This document shows positions 1 through 7,582 of a stretch of DNA of 17,117 nt, one piece after another. The stretch comes from CAYJHC01 sp964369465 (GTDB taxonomy: Bacteria > Bacillota > Clostridia > Peptostreptococcales > Anaerovoracaceae): positions 1-17,117 of the forward strand of contig CAYJEX010000028.1 in NCBI GenBank assembly GCA_964369465.1, written 5' to 3'. Position numbers and translations under genes: made by a program. The notes beneath the pieces were generated by a model. That model searched no databases. It was not told where the DNA came from and was given only the letters and a program-made list of their open reading frames with translations. Every line of letters starts with the position of its first letter. Position 1 is the first letter of the stretch.

Positions 1-43
1 TCTTATTTTCTTGAAAACAAATGAAAGTCATGAGGTAACAACT

Positions 44-1009
44 ATGAAAAAAAATATTGTAATATTAGATGGATATGTGACAAATCCCGGAGATTTAAGT
101 TGGGAAAAGATAGCGTCTTTAGGAAATCTTACTGTTTACGATAGAACTGAACCCGAGGATACTTTTGAAAGAATAAAAGATGCGGAATTTATTTTCACTA
201 ACAAAACTTTGCTCCCAAATGATATACTTTCTAAATGTACAAATCTAAAGTGGATTGGAGTACTAGCAACAGGGTATAACGTACTAGATGTTTCTTTTGC
301 AAGAGAAAAAGGAATCCACGTAACAAACATACCTGCATACAGTACGGATAGCGTTGCTCAACATGTTTTTGCGCTTTTATTAAATACTACTAACTTTGTT
401 TCACCATACTCTCATCTTACATCTAATGGTTCTTGGACAAAATCAGAGGACTTTTGTATGACTACTTATCGTTTAAGAGAGCTAGCAAAGAAAAACTTTG
501 GCCTAATTGGTTTTGGTACAATTGGTAAAGCCGTTTCACAAATCGCAATAGCATTTGGTATGAAAGTCCTTGTTTACACTCCTAATCCTAAAATAGAATT
601 AGAAACTGATTCCCTTAAATTTGTTTCTATGGACGAAGTTTTTAAAAATAGCGATGTATTAAGTTTGCATTGCTTACTTAATGAAAACACACGCGGAATC
701 GTAAATAAAGAAAAATTATCGTTGATGAAAAAAGAATCAATTATTATCAATACTGCTAGGGGTCCTCTAATCGTAGATGAAGATTTGGCAGATGCTCTAG
801 ATAAGGGCCTAATTCACGCCGCTTGTTTAGATGTTTTATCATTAGAGCCACCCGAAAGTAGCAATCCTTTGTTAAATGCAAAAAACTGTACTGTGACTCC
901 ACATATTGCCTGGAATTCTTTAGAGGCAAGAAGCAGACTAATAGATATAGCATATGAAAACCTTCGCTCCTATTTAGAAGATAACACTCTTAAAAATTGC
1001 GTAAATTAA
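44..1009 (+). CDS. D-2-hydroxyacid dehydrogenase, glycerate/hydroxypyruvate reductase type
   Basis: Predicted cytosolic NAD(P)-dependent oxidoreductase that interconverts a 2-oxoacid such as hydroxypyruvate and the D-2-hydroxyacid such as glycerate. The 321-residue length fits the family. Visible motifs are the Rossmann loop GFGTIG (about 156-161) and the family catalytic residues Arg239 (TARGP), Glu268 (SLEPP) and His287 (TPHIAW). The stretch NIPAYSTDSVAQH (95-107) resembles the glycerate dehydrogenase branch. I chose the ATG at 44 because GAGG at 32-35 is well spaced; the frame stays open upstream to a TTG at 11, but that start has no visible ribosome site. After the second Rossmann strand the sequence is VLVYTPNP, without the acidic residue usual for strict NAD use, so cofactor preference is open. 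Any promoter lies mostly outside the window. The substrate is inferred. Confidence 0.88.
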   Translation: MKKNIVILDGYVTNPGDLSWEKIASLGNLTVYDRTEPEDTFERIKDAEFIFTNKTLLPNDILSKCTNLKWIGVLATGYNVLDVSFAREKGIHVTNIPAYSTDSVAQHVFALLLNTTNFVSPYSHLTSNGSWTKSEDFCMTTYRLRELAKKNFGLIGFGTIGKAVSQIAIAFGMKVLVYTPNPKIELETDSLKFVSMDEVFKNSDVLSLHCLLNENTRGIVNKEKLSLMKKESIIINTARGPLIVDEDLADALDKGLIHAACLDVLSLEPPESSNPLLNAKNCTVTPHIAWNSLEARSRLIDIAYENLRSYLEDNTLKNCVN

Positions 1010-1030
1010 AACTCACAAAACGTCTTACAA

Positions 1031-1059
1031 AAAAATCACAAAATATTTTTGTGATTTTT
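1031..1059. terminator. Bidirectional terminator between convergent genes
   Basis: A perfect 13-bp inverted repeat (AAAAATCACAAAA, loop TAT) lies between the dehydrogenase stop at 1009 and the sulP stop at 1102. It is A-rich on one side and T-rich on the other, so each strand has a hairpin followed by a U-run. This is the expected layout for a terminator shared by convergent genes. The stem is AT-rich and therefore weak per base pair. Confidence 0.8.
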
Positions 1060-1101
1060 TTTATGATGTATTATATAAAATTTAAATATTAAAGTTTATA
1101 T

Positions 1102-2751
1102 TTATTTAGCTATTAGTTCAAGTGCATCTTCCGTACTCCACAAGAAATTCTTTGCTCCTACTTTCGAAATAATTCCAGCCTTTGCCAAATCATCCATAAC
1201 ATTGTTTTGTACTCCAACAAAGTAAAGTTGGATATCTTTTTCTTTTGCTTTTTCGCAAAATTCCATAAGCATATGGCTTCCTGTCGTATCACATGAAGAA
1301 AGTCCTCTTAAAGAAAAAATCATCCCATCAACACCTACAGAAGAAATTTCTAATTGATTTTTCACTGTTTCTGCACTTCCAAAAAAAAGCACACCTGTAA
1401 TATATATTACTTTAATTTTTTCATACTTTGAATTATACTCTAATGTTTCCCTTTTAAATCTTGTCGAATCAACTTCAGTCACACTTATTTTTGTGGTGCT
1501 AGATGCTTTCACTGTAAATATTATCGCTGCAAATGATATACCTACAAGTATTGCAATTGATAAATCAAAGACAACCGTAGATACCATTGTAATCAAAAAT
1601 CCCGCAACTCCACTTTTTTGTTTTTTTGTAAACAAATGATTAATTGCGATCCACTCATTCATTCTCCAAGCTGTTACGACCAACACTCCTGCTAATGCTG
1701 CCATGGGAATTTGTGACATTATCGGAGCTAAAACCATCATAGAGAGAAGAAGGCCTAATGCATGAATTATTGACGTCAACCTTGTTTGTTGTCCAGATTT
1801 GATTGCAACACTAGTTCTTGCAATAGCAGCTGTAGCTGGAACACCTCCGAAAAATGGAATCGCCAAAGAACATATTCCTTGTGCAACTAGTTCTCTATCG
1901 GCATTCATTTTTTCTCCTCTCATTCTTCCACCTGAAGCCCCGCAAAGAAGAGATTCTATCATTCCTAATGCTGCAATTGATAACGCGGGAGTAAGAACCG
2001 ACATCAATGATGATATGTCTATATCTGCAAAAGAAAGCCTATTTTCTGGCAATAAAGTTCTCGGAATTTCTCCTACCAGAGGGACATCCCAATTCAAAAT
2101 TAATGCATTTACAATTGTAACTAATATTATAGCTACCAAAGAAGATGGTAATCTTTTTTGCAATTTCTTTGGCCATAAAATCATAAGAAGTACTACAAAT
2201 ATACTATAAGCAATAACCTGCCAGTTAATATCGAAACCTAGCTCCCCATACGAGGATAGTTTTTCAATAGCATTTTCTCCTATGGATGTTGTCCCAAAAA
2301 AATTGTCCACTTGCCCCAACATAATGATTATTGCAATCCCTGATGTAAATCCAGTTATTACAGGCATCGGAATTATAGAGACCAAACGTCCAATTTTAAA
2401 TAATCCTGCAAGAAGCAATATTACACCTGCAAGAAGTGTTGCCATATACATTCCTTCAAGCCCGTACTGCGCAACTACTGGTATCAAAACTGCTGTCATC
2501 GCTCCAGTCGGCCCGGAAATTTGGAATGAAGCGCCTGATAAAAGTCCAATTAGAAGTCCAGCAATAATCGCAGTGATCAGTCCTGCTGCTGCATCAGCCC
2601 CTGAGCTCACTCCAAAAGCTAATGCAAGCGGTAAAGCTACCGCTGCCACAGTAATTCCTGCCATTAAGTCTAATGAGAATTTTTTTGCCGAATATCCTTC
2701 AAACTCTTTCCTTAAATCTTCTGAATACTCTTTTACAATTTTGATTTTCAT
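1102..2751 (-). CDS. SulP (SLC26) family anion transporter with C-terminal STAS domain
   Basis: Predicted inner-membrane anion transporter of 549 residues. The N-terminal two thirds is very hydrophobic and contains family-like stretches: the first membrane helices with ALPLALAFG and the segment ISGPTGAMTAV. The last ~120 residues form a soluble STAS domain with the loop SSCDTTGSHML, where some SulP proteins carry a regulatory phosphosite. SulP members move sulfate, bicarbonate, dicarboxylates or other anions with H+ or Na+; the substrate cannot be read from this sequence. The ATG is supported by GAGGTG at 2759-2764 on the minus strand. It lies downstream of gatB in the same direction, but a hairpin sits directly before its ribosome site, so its expression may be attenuated or depend on read-through. 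Confidence 0.9.
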   Translation of the reverse strand: MKIKIVKEYSEDLRKEFEGYSAKKFSLDLMAGITVAAVALPLALAFGVSSGADAAAGLITAIIAGLLIGLLSGASFQISGPTGAMTAVLIPVVAQYGLEGMYMATLLAGVILLLAGLFKIGRLVSIIPMPVITGFTSGIAIIIMLGQVDNFFGTTSIGENAIEKLSSYGELGFDINWQVIAYSIFVVLLMILWPKKLQKRLPSSLVAIILVTIVNALILNWDVPLVGEIPRTLLPENRLSFADIDISSLMSVLTPALSIAALGMIESLLCGASGGRMRGEKMNADRELVAQGICSLAIPFFGGVPATAAIARTSVAIKSGQQTRLTSIIHALGLLLSMMVLAPIMSQIPMAALAGVLVVTAWRMNEWIAINHLFTKKQKSGVAGFLITMVSTVVFDLSIAILVGISFAAIIFTVKASSTTKISVTEVDSTRFKRETLEYNSKYEKIKVIYITGVLFFGSAETVKNQLEISSVGVDGMIFSLRGLSSCDTTGSHMLMEFCEKAKEKDIQLYFVGVQNNVMDDLAKAGIISKVGAKNFLWSTEDALELIAK

Positions 2752-2765
2752 ATCCTATCACCTCA

Positions 2766-2791
2766 AAAAGGTGTCTATCTCGACACCTTTT
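2766..2791 (-). terminator. Hairpin after gatB, directly upstream of the sulP ribosome site
   Basis: A perfect 10-bp inverted repeat (AAAAGGTGTC / GACACCTTTT, six-base loop) is followed on the minus strand by TTTTT and then at once by GAGGTG, the sulP ribosome site. It looks like an intrinsic terminator of the gatCAB operon. There is no room for a promoter between hairpin and sulP, so any sulP transcript must include it. It could work as a true terminator with read-through, an attenuator, or a 5'-UTR stabiliser. Confidence 0.65.
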
Positions 2792-2884
2792 ATGAAATTC
2801 CTCCCATATTTTTATTTAAATTCTAAAGCATAATGTTTAAATTAATGTTTTGTTCTGTTGCACCTTTTGTAGCGTTTTCCTTAT

Positions 2885-4315
2885 TTATCCTAAAATTTCT
2901 TTTAACATTTTCGATACTTCTTGCGCCGAAGCTTGTCCTTTAAGTTCACGCATGCTTTGACCTATTAGATATTGAAACGCTTTTTCTTTTCCGCCTTTGT
3001 ATTCTTCAACAGATTTTTCATTATTCGCAATTACACCTTCCACAACAGCTTTAATCGCTGTATTGTCTGTAACAAGTTCTAATCCGTTTTCCTTGATATA
3101 TTTTTCCGGGTCTATGTTTTCTGTAAAGACCTTTTCAAATACTTCCTTTGCTATATTTCTTGATATTTTATTTTCAGTGAGCATTAATATAACTTTGCCT
3201 AAAGATGTTATATCAAAGTTCATATTCTCAGGCAGTGTCGCTGTTTCTTTGAGAAGCCTCATCACCTCTCCCATAATCCAATTCGCAGAATCTTTTGGAT
3301 TCTTGCATATCTCTACTGTTTTTTCAAATAATTCAACAATATATATTGAGTCAATTATTATTCCAGCATCTTTATCTGATAATCCGAATTCGCTCATATA
3401 TCGCGCTTTCTTTTGCTGTGGTAATTCAGGTAAAGAGTTCTTCATTTCTTCAATTTGTTCATCTGATATTTCTATCGGTGGCAAATCAGGTTCTGGAAAA
3501 TATTTATAATCCTGTGCATCCTCTTTTGATCGCATAGAATAACTCTGTCCTTTGTCATCATCCCATCGTCTAGTTTCTTGTACTACCTTTTCTCCAGATT
3601 CTATTAAATCTATCTGTCTTTCTGTTTCAGATTCAATAGCTCTTCTAATAGATTTAAACGAATTCATATTTTTCATCTCTGTTCGAACACCTAGTTCTTT
3701 TTGCCCTACAGGTCTAACAGAAAGATTTACATCTGCTCTTAATGAACCTTCTTGCATTTTACAATCCGAAACTCCAATATATTGCAATATGGCTCTAAGT
3801 TTCTCAACATACTCTACGGCTTCATCTGCGCTGCACAGATCTGGTTCACTTACAATTTCAAGAAGAGGAACACTACATCTGTTGTAATCAACGAGAGTGC
3901 AATCATCCCATGGATCATGAATTAGTTTTCCCGCATCTTCTTCCATATGAATTTCTTTTATTCTAATTTTTTTATTTTCGCCATCTTTACTTGATATCTC
4001 AATATGCCCTTCCGTGCAAATAGGCATATACAGTTGTGAAATTTGATATGCTTTAGGCAAATCAGGATAGAAGTAATTTTTCCTGTCAAATTTATTGTAT
4101 TTTGTAATATTGCAGTTAGTAGCAATCCCCGTACGAATCGCATATTCTACAACACTTTTGTTCAATAATGGTAATGTGCCTGGCATTCCAGCGCATACTT
4201 CGCAAACATGCGTATTTGGATCTCCCCCAAATTCTGTAGTGCAGTTACAAAATATTTTTCTTTTTGTTGATAGTTCAGTATGAACTTCAAGCCCTATAAC
4301 TATTTCATAATTCAT
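2885..4315 (-). CDS. gatB: Asp-tRNA(Asn)/Glu-tRNA(Gln) amidotransferase subunit B
   Basis: tRNA-binding and kinase subunit of the GatCAB amidotransferase. It activates misacylated Glu-tRNA(Gln) or Asp-tRNA(Asn) with ATP so that ammonia made by GatA can form Gln-tRNA or Asn-tRNA. The 476-residue length is typical. The N-terminus YEIVIGLEVHTEL is the family hallmark. Cys23 and Cys25 (CNC) with Cys38 and Cys41 (CEVC) form the expected zinc site. A cradle domain with RTEMKNMNSF follows, and the C-terminal ~150 residues match the helical/YqeY tRNA-binding tail. The ATG lies two bases after the gatA stop, and its AAGGAGG sits inside the last gatA codons, which implies translational coupling. Last gene of gatC-gatA-gatB. 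Confidence 0.98.
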   Translation of the reverse strand: MNYEIVIGLEVHTELSTKRKIFCNCTTEFGGDPNTHVCEVCAGMPGTLPLLNKSVVEYAIRTGIATNCNITKYNKFDRKNYFYPDLPKAYQISQLYMPICTEGHIEISSKDGENKKIRIKEIHMEEDAGKLIHDPWDDCTLVDYNRCSVPLLEIVSEPDLCSADEAVEYVEKLRAILQYIGVSDCKMQEGSLRADVNLSVRPVGQKELGVRTEMKNMNSFKSIRRAIESETERQIDLIESGEKVVQETRRWDDDKGQSYSMRSKEDAQDYKYFPEPDLPPIEISDEQIEEMKNSLPELPQQKKARYMSEFGLSDKDAGIIIDSIYIVELFEKTVEICKNPKDSANWIMGEVMRLLKETATLPENMNFDITSLGKVILMLTENKISRNIAKEVFEKVFTENIDPEKYIKENGLELVTDNTAIKAVVEGVIANNEKSVEEYKGGKEKAFQYLIGQSMRELKGQASAQEVSKMLKEILG

Positions 4316-4317
4316 AC

Positions 4318-5802
4318 TTAACCCTCCTTATTCATCGGTCTTCTCAAATGGAAATCCGTAACTTTTTGATACTCATTCGCAAATGTAAATATCGTATTTT
4401 CAGCAAAAGGTTTTCCAATAATTTGTAATCCGACAGGCATATTTTCTTTATCAAATCCGCAAGGAATGCTTATTGCTGGAACTCCTGCAATGTTAATCAT
4501 TACAGTGAATATGTCTGCCATATACATCTTCAATGGATCCGAAAGATTATTTCCAATTTTTGATGCTGTCTCAGGAGCTACGGGCCCTAGTATTACATCG
4601 TATTTTTCAAATGCATCAAAAAATGATTTTTGAATTAGTTTTTTTGCTTGTAACGCTTTTTTGTAATAAGCATCGTAATAACCTGAGCTAAGAACAAAAT
4701 TTCCTAACATTATTCTATGCTTTACTTCCATGCCAAATCCTTCGCTTCGGCTTTTTATGTATGTGCTTTTCAAATCAGTGCTCTCTGGAGAAGAGTATCC
4801 ATATTTTATCCCATCATATCTAGATAAATTAGAGCATGCCTCTGCGCAAGCTATTACATAATATGTAGGTAGGGCGTATTTCAAAATAGGCAATTCGAAT
4901 GTTTCAACTGTAGCGCCTAACTTTTTAAATTCTTCACACGCCTCTAATACTCTCTCTTTTGTTTCCTCAGAAACACCTTCCCCAAAATATTCTTTTGGTA
5001 TTCCTATTTTCATTCCGTCGACATTGTTCGATAAAATATTTTTATATTCGAACCTATCAAACTCCATAGACGTTCCATCTTTAGGATCCTTGCCTGATAT
5101 TATTTCGTATAATGCTGCACAATCTAACGCTGTTTTTCCCATAGGTCCAATAGCATCTAAGGATGATCCAAACGCAACAAGGCCATATCTTGAAACCGTT
5201 CCATATGTGGGTTTTAACCCTGTAATACCACAAAAAGAAGCAGGTTGTCTTATCGATCCTCCTGTATCGGAACCTAGCGCTATATATCCATGAGAAGATG
5301 CAACCGCTGCCGCAGATCCTCCTGACGACCCTCCGGGCACTTTATCTATATCCCATGGGTTTCTTGTAATTCCAAAATAAGATGTTTCTGTAGTCGAGCC
5401 CATAGCAAATTCATCCATATTTGTTTTGCCTACAATTATCATATCAGCCTCTTCAAATTTTTCCACTACTGTGGCATTGTATGTAGGAACAAAATTATGA
5501 AGCATTTTAGACGCACATGTTGTTGTAATACCTTTTGTGCATATATTGTCTTTTACTGAAATTGGCACTCCTGCAAGAGGCGATACTGCTTTGCCACTAT
5601 CTATTCTTTCTTGAACTATATCTGCCTTTTTATATGCTTCTTCCTTGCACAAAGACACGTATGAAAAATATTTTTCATTATTCGTTTCAATTTCATCATA
5701 AAGCTCATCTAAAACTTCACTTATTTTTACTTCTTTACTCTTAATCTTATCAGCAAGTTCTAATGCTGAAAGATGAAGGTATTGGCGTTCGACTTTTGTC
5801 AC
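4318..5802 (-). CDS. gatA: Asp-tRNA(Asn)/Glu-tRNA(Gln) amidotransferase subunit A
   Basis: Glutaminase subunit of GatCAB and a member of the amidase-signature family, releasing ammonia from glutamine for GatB. The 494-residue length is typical. The Ser-cisSer-Lys triad can be placed: Lys84 (ISVKDN), Ser159 in PGGSSGGSAAAVA and Ser183 in DTGGSIRQPAS; the intervals of 75 and 24 residues match characterised GatA proteins. The start is a GTG at 5800-5802, preceded by AAGGAG around 5811-5816; no in-frame ATG nearby is better placed. It follows gatC after a 101-base gap that contains a hairpin and directly precedes gatB. Confidence 0.98.
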   Translation of the reverse strand: MTKVERQYLHLSALELADKIKSKEVKISEVLDELYDEIETNNEKYFSYVSLCKEEAYKKADIVQERIDSGKAVSPLAGVPISVKDNICTKGITTTCASKMLHNFVPTYNATVVEKFEEADMIIVGKTNMDEFAMGSTTETSYFGITRNPWDIDKVPGGSSGGSAAAVASSHGYIALGSDTGGSIRQPASFCGITGLKPTYGTVSRYGLVAFGSSLDAIGPMGKTALDCAALYEIISGKDPKDGTSMEFDRFEYKNILSNNVDGMKIGIPKEYFGEGVSEETKERVLEACEEFKKLGATVETFELPILKYALPTYYVIACAEACSNLSRYDGIKYGYSSPESTDLKSTYIKSRSEGFGMEVKHRIMLGNFVLSSGYYDAYYKKALQAKKLIQKSFFDAFEKYDVILGPVAPETASKIGNNLSDPLKMYMADIFTVMINIAGVPAISIPCGFDKENMPVGLQIIGKPFAENTIFTFANEYQKVTDFHLRRPMNKEG

Positions 5803-5831
5803 CTTTTTTCTCCTTTTGATAATTATGCATT

Positions 5832-5853
5832 ATATTTTGCTCCAGCAAAATAT
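5832..5853. other. Palindromic hairpin in the gatC-gatA gap
   Basis: Two 10-base arms (ATATTTTGCT and AGCAAAATAT) are separated by only two bases, giving a stem of about nine pairs with a four-base loop in RNA. No U-run follows on the minus strand, so it does not look like a terminator. It could be a processing or mRNA-stability element between two operon genes. Function is inferred only from position. Confidence 0.4.
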
Positions 5854-5903
5854 TTATATTGTTTTTATTTTTCAGTTATCATTTTGGGTTTTATATTGAA
5901 TAT

Positions 5904-6191
5904 TTATTCGACTGTTTTATGTACTTTAAAATATCCATCTTTTTGTGCAGGTGCATTAGATAAAAGCACCTCCCTATTATTTATATTTTCAACTACATCC
6001 TCATGAAAAACATTCGTCACAGGAAAAGAATGTGACATTGGTTCAACATCTTTTGTGTCGAGTTCGTTCAATATATTGATGTACGAAAGAATATCTTGCA
6101 AGTCTTTCTTTGTGCTTATTCTTTCTTCTTCACTTAGTTCTATTTTTCCCAAGCCTTCAAGATAAGCTACTAGTTCATCTGTAATTTGCAT
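5904..6191 (-). CDS. gatC: Asp-tRNA(Asn)/Glu-tRNA(Gln) amidotransferase subunit C
   Basis: Small scaffold subunit that wraps around GatA and bridges it to GatB. It has 95 residues, normal for GatC. Recognisable parts are the N-terminal helix LVAYLEGLGKIELSEEE, the segment ILSYINILNELDTKDVEPMSH and the C-terminal NAPAQKDGYFKVHKTVE, which matches the usual PxxxxGYFxVPKV-like ending. The ATG has AAAGGAGAT upstream on the minus strand. It is the first gene of gatC-gatA-gatB and has its own promoter-like sequence about 60 bases upstream. Confidence 0.96.
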   Translation of the reverse strand: MQITDELVAYLEGLGKIELSEEERISTKKDLQDILSYINILNELDTKDVEPMSHSFPVTNVFHEDVVENINNREVLLSNAPAQKDGYFKVHKTVE

Positions 6192-6246
6192 CTTTATCTC
6201 CTTTGCAAAATGCTTATTTTTTATCGTTGTTTTAGCAATGCGTGAT

Positions 6247-6274
6247 ATTATATTGTATTATTCAAACTCGCCAA
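6247..6274 (-). promoter_or_regulatory. Probable gatCAB promoter
   Basis: On the minus strand TTGGCG (6269-6274) and a perfect TATAAT (6247-6252) are separated by 16 bases, about 55 bases before the gatC ATG. The -35 matches four of six consensus bases. No riboswitch or T-box-like leader is seen between this element and gatC. Confidence 0.55.
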
Positions 6275-6340
6275 AACATACATTTACATACTTATAATAA
6301 CATAAAGTGAAATTGTTGTAAACGAATGCAATTCTAATGA

Positions 6341-6369
6341 TTGAAAGAAGTTTATACGTATGATATAAT
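6341..6369 (+). promoter_or_regulatory. folT promoter
   Basis: TTGAAA (6341-6346) and TATAAT (6364-6369) are separated by 17 bases, a near-consensus housekeeping promoter. Transcription would start around 6376, which is exactly where the 5' strand of the riboswitch P1 stem begins. Confidence 0.85.
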
Positions 6370-6375
6370 CTAGCC

Positions 6376-6469
6376 TAGTAGAGTAAATATCGTGCGTTAA
6401 GTGTCACAGGATGGGATGTAGCCTGAGAACGAAAAGAATCCTTGCGATACGATATTGCGTCCGCTACTA
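6376..6469 (+). ncRNA. Tetrahydrofolate (THF) riboswitch aptamer
   Basis: This stretch carries the THF riboswitch signature known from Firmicute folT leaders: GTGCGTTAAGTGTC, then GGATGGGATGTAGCCTG, GAACGAAAAG, and TTGCGTCCGCTAC. The fold can be drawn: P1 TAGTAG (6376-6381) with CTACTA (6464-6469); P2 AATATCGT (6386-6393) with ACGATATT (6449-6456); a P3 arm CAGG (6407-6410) with CCTG (6422-6425); and a long-range pairing of GGATG (6414-6418) with CGTCC (6458-6462). It lies between a strong promoter and a folate-transporter gene, the classical context. Members bind reduced folates and lower expression of folate uptake genes. Confidence 0.93.
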
Positions 6470-6496
6470 CACTTAGAACTTCTTCTCAGTGTAGTA
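6465..6496 (+). promoter_or_regulatory. Expression-platform hairpin of the THF riboswitch
   Basis: TACTACACT (6465-6473) can pair with AGTGTAGTA (6488-6496). The left arm overlaps the 3' strand of P1, so aptamer closure and this hairpin compete. No U-run follows, which argues against transcription termination. The folT ribosome site AAAGGAG (6517-6523) lies 20 bases downstream and can make a short CCTT/AAGG hairpin (6509-6521). Control is therefore more likely translational; the exact switching logic is not resolved. Confidence 0.55.
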
Positions 6497-6531
6497 AATC
6501 TGTTGCTACCTTGATGAAAGGAGTTATTTTT

Positions 6532-7065
6532 ATGAAATCAAATACCGAGAAGTCCACATTTCGCATTATCAGTTTAAGCCTTCTAACTACAATTTATATT
6601 CTCCTCATAAAGCCTCTGTCTCTAAACATTCTTACAGTACGAATCGGCTTTGGGTTTTTGCCTATGGCTTTCATAGGCGCAATTTATGGTCCATTTTGGT
6701 GTGCAGTTGCATGTGGAGTGGGAGATATAATAGGTGGATTCGTTTTCCCCACAGGGCCATATTTTCCAGGCTTCACATTATCTGCCGTTCTAACTGGTTT
6801 AGTATATGGTTTTGCATTCAAAAATCACAAAATAAATATGCGTAATACCCTAGTAGCAGCTTTAATTGTAACTATCTTCATTAATTTGTTTTTAGATACT
6901 TACTGGCTATATTTGCTCTATGATCAAGGTGTAGCGGCAATGCTCCCTGCAAGATTAATAAAGTGTGGAATAATGTTTGCTCTTCAACTTTTGCTTATTC
7001 CACTTATATGGAACAAATTTATGATCAAAATACCTTCAATCAAAGAATATATTTCTGAAAAATAA
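6532..7065 (+). CDS. folT: Folate-specific ECF transporter S component FolT
   Basis: Substrate-binding membrane subunit of an energy-coupling factor transporter that takes up folates together with the shared EcfA/EcfA'/EcfT module, which is not encoded here. The protein has 177 residues with about six hydrophobic segments. Family-like stretches are VRIGFGFLPMAFIGAIYGP (36-54), GDIIGGFVFPTGPYFPGFT (64-82) and the late PARLIK (139-144). The frame extends upstream into the riboswitch, but the true start is the ATG at 6532, with AAAGGAG at 6517-6523. The riboswitch directly upstream independently supports the folate assignment. It is a single-gene unit. Confidence 0.93.
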   Translation: MKSNTEKSTFRIISLSLLTTIYILLIKPLSLNILTVRIGFGFLPMAFIGAIYGPFWCAVACGVGDIIGGFVFPTGPYFPGFTLSAVLTGLVYGFAFKNHKINMRNTLVAALIVTIFINLFLDTYWLYLLYDQGVAAMLPARLIKCGIMFALQLLLIPLIWNKFMIKIPSIKEYISEK

Positions 7066-7142
7066 GATGCTAGTTTACACTTATTTAAAGCAACCTTGAA
7101 AAAACCCAAGACAAGTTTCAAATACTTTCGAGAGAATAAAAA

Positions 7143-7173
7143 CAACCCCTACAGGTTATATCCTTAGGGGTTG
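7143..7173 (-). terminator. Terminator of the hxlR-type gene
   Basis: CAACCCCTA (7143-7151) and TAGGGGTTG (7165-7173) form a strong nine-pair stem with a possible inner AGG/CCT extension. On the minus strand it is followed by TTTTTATTCTC, so it fits an intrinsic terminator for the regulator ending at 7247. On the plus strand the hairpin is followed by TAAAATAG, so it would be only a weak end for folT. No better folT terminator is visible. Confidence 0.8.
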
Positions 7174-7246
7174 TAAAATAGTATCAACTACCTTGTGCGG
7201 AACTTTGATCCGATCTTCAAATTAGCTAACACTTTGTTTCGTTTCT

Positions 7247-7582
7247 CTATTTCAGTTTTACATATTCAATATATTCTTCTCCCCATGTTTTAAGCGCGCT
7301 TAATACAGGTAAAAATTTACTTCCTATTTCACTAAGTTCATACTCAACTTTAGGTGGAATTGTGCCATATTCTTTCCTTAGTATCAAACCTTCTTGTATT
7401 AGCAGTTTTAATTGGCGAGAAAGGGTTGTATGTGTCATTTCTTCAGGCATCAATCTTAACAACTCATTAAACCTGTGTTTTCTTTCTGATAACAAAAATA
7501 ATATATATATAGACCATTTCCCAGATAAAAGTTTTTGTGCCGTAACATGCGGACATTTTCCAAACAGGGTTTTATCTTCCAC
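7247..7582 (-). CDS. HxlR-family winged-helix transcriptional regulator
   Basis: DNA-binding regulator of 111 residues. HxlR-type features are the N-terminal CPHVTAQKLLSGKWSIYILF (Cys10), the helix-turn-helix MTHTTLSRQLKLLIQEGLI (about 49-67), a wing around EYGTIPPKVEYELSE, and the C-terminal WGEEYIE. A conserved N-terminal Cys is the redox or electrophile sensor in several family members such as YodB and HypR, so a sensing role for Cys10 is plausible. I prefer the GTG at 7582: AGGAGA lies six bases before it, whereas the TTG at 7597 would place that ribosome site inside the gene. It is divergent from the SBP-to-SirTM operon and probably controls it and itself. Confidence 0.9.
   Translation of the reverse strand: MEDKTLFGKCPHVTAQKLLSGKWSIYILFLLSERKHRFNELLRLMPEEMTHTTLSRQLKLLIQEGLILRKEYGTIPPKVEYELSEIGSKFLPVLSALKTWGEEYIEYVKLK

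Noticed and set aside
11..43. Longer N-terminus of the dehydrogenase from TTG at 11
   Set aside because: No ribosome site is seen before it, the extra residues do not resemble the family, and GAGG at 32-35 serves the ATG at 44.
1799..2833. Two long plus-strand frames opposite sulP
   Set aside because: They are antisense to a clear SulP gene, lack family resemblance and have no convincing ribosome sites.
6442..6531. Longer folT product beginning inside the leader
   Set aside because: This stretch is part of the THF riboswitch aptamer and expression platform; the ATG at 6532 has a proper AAAGGAG.
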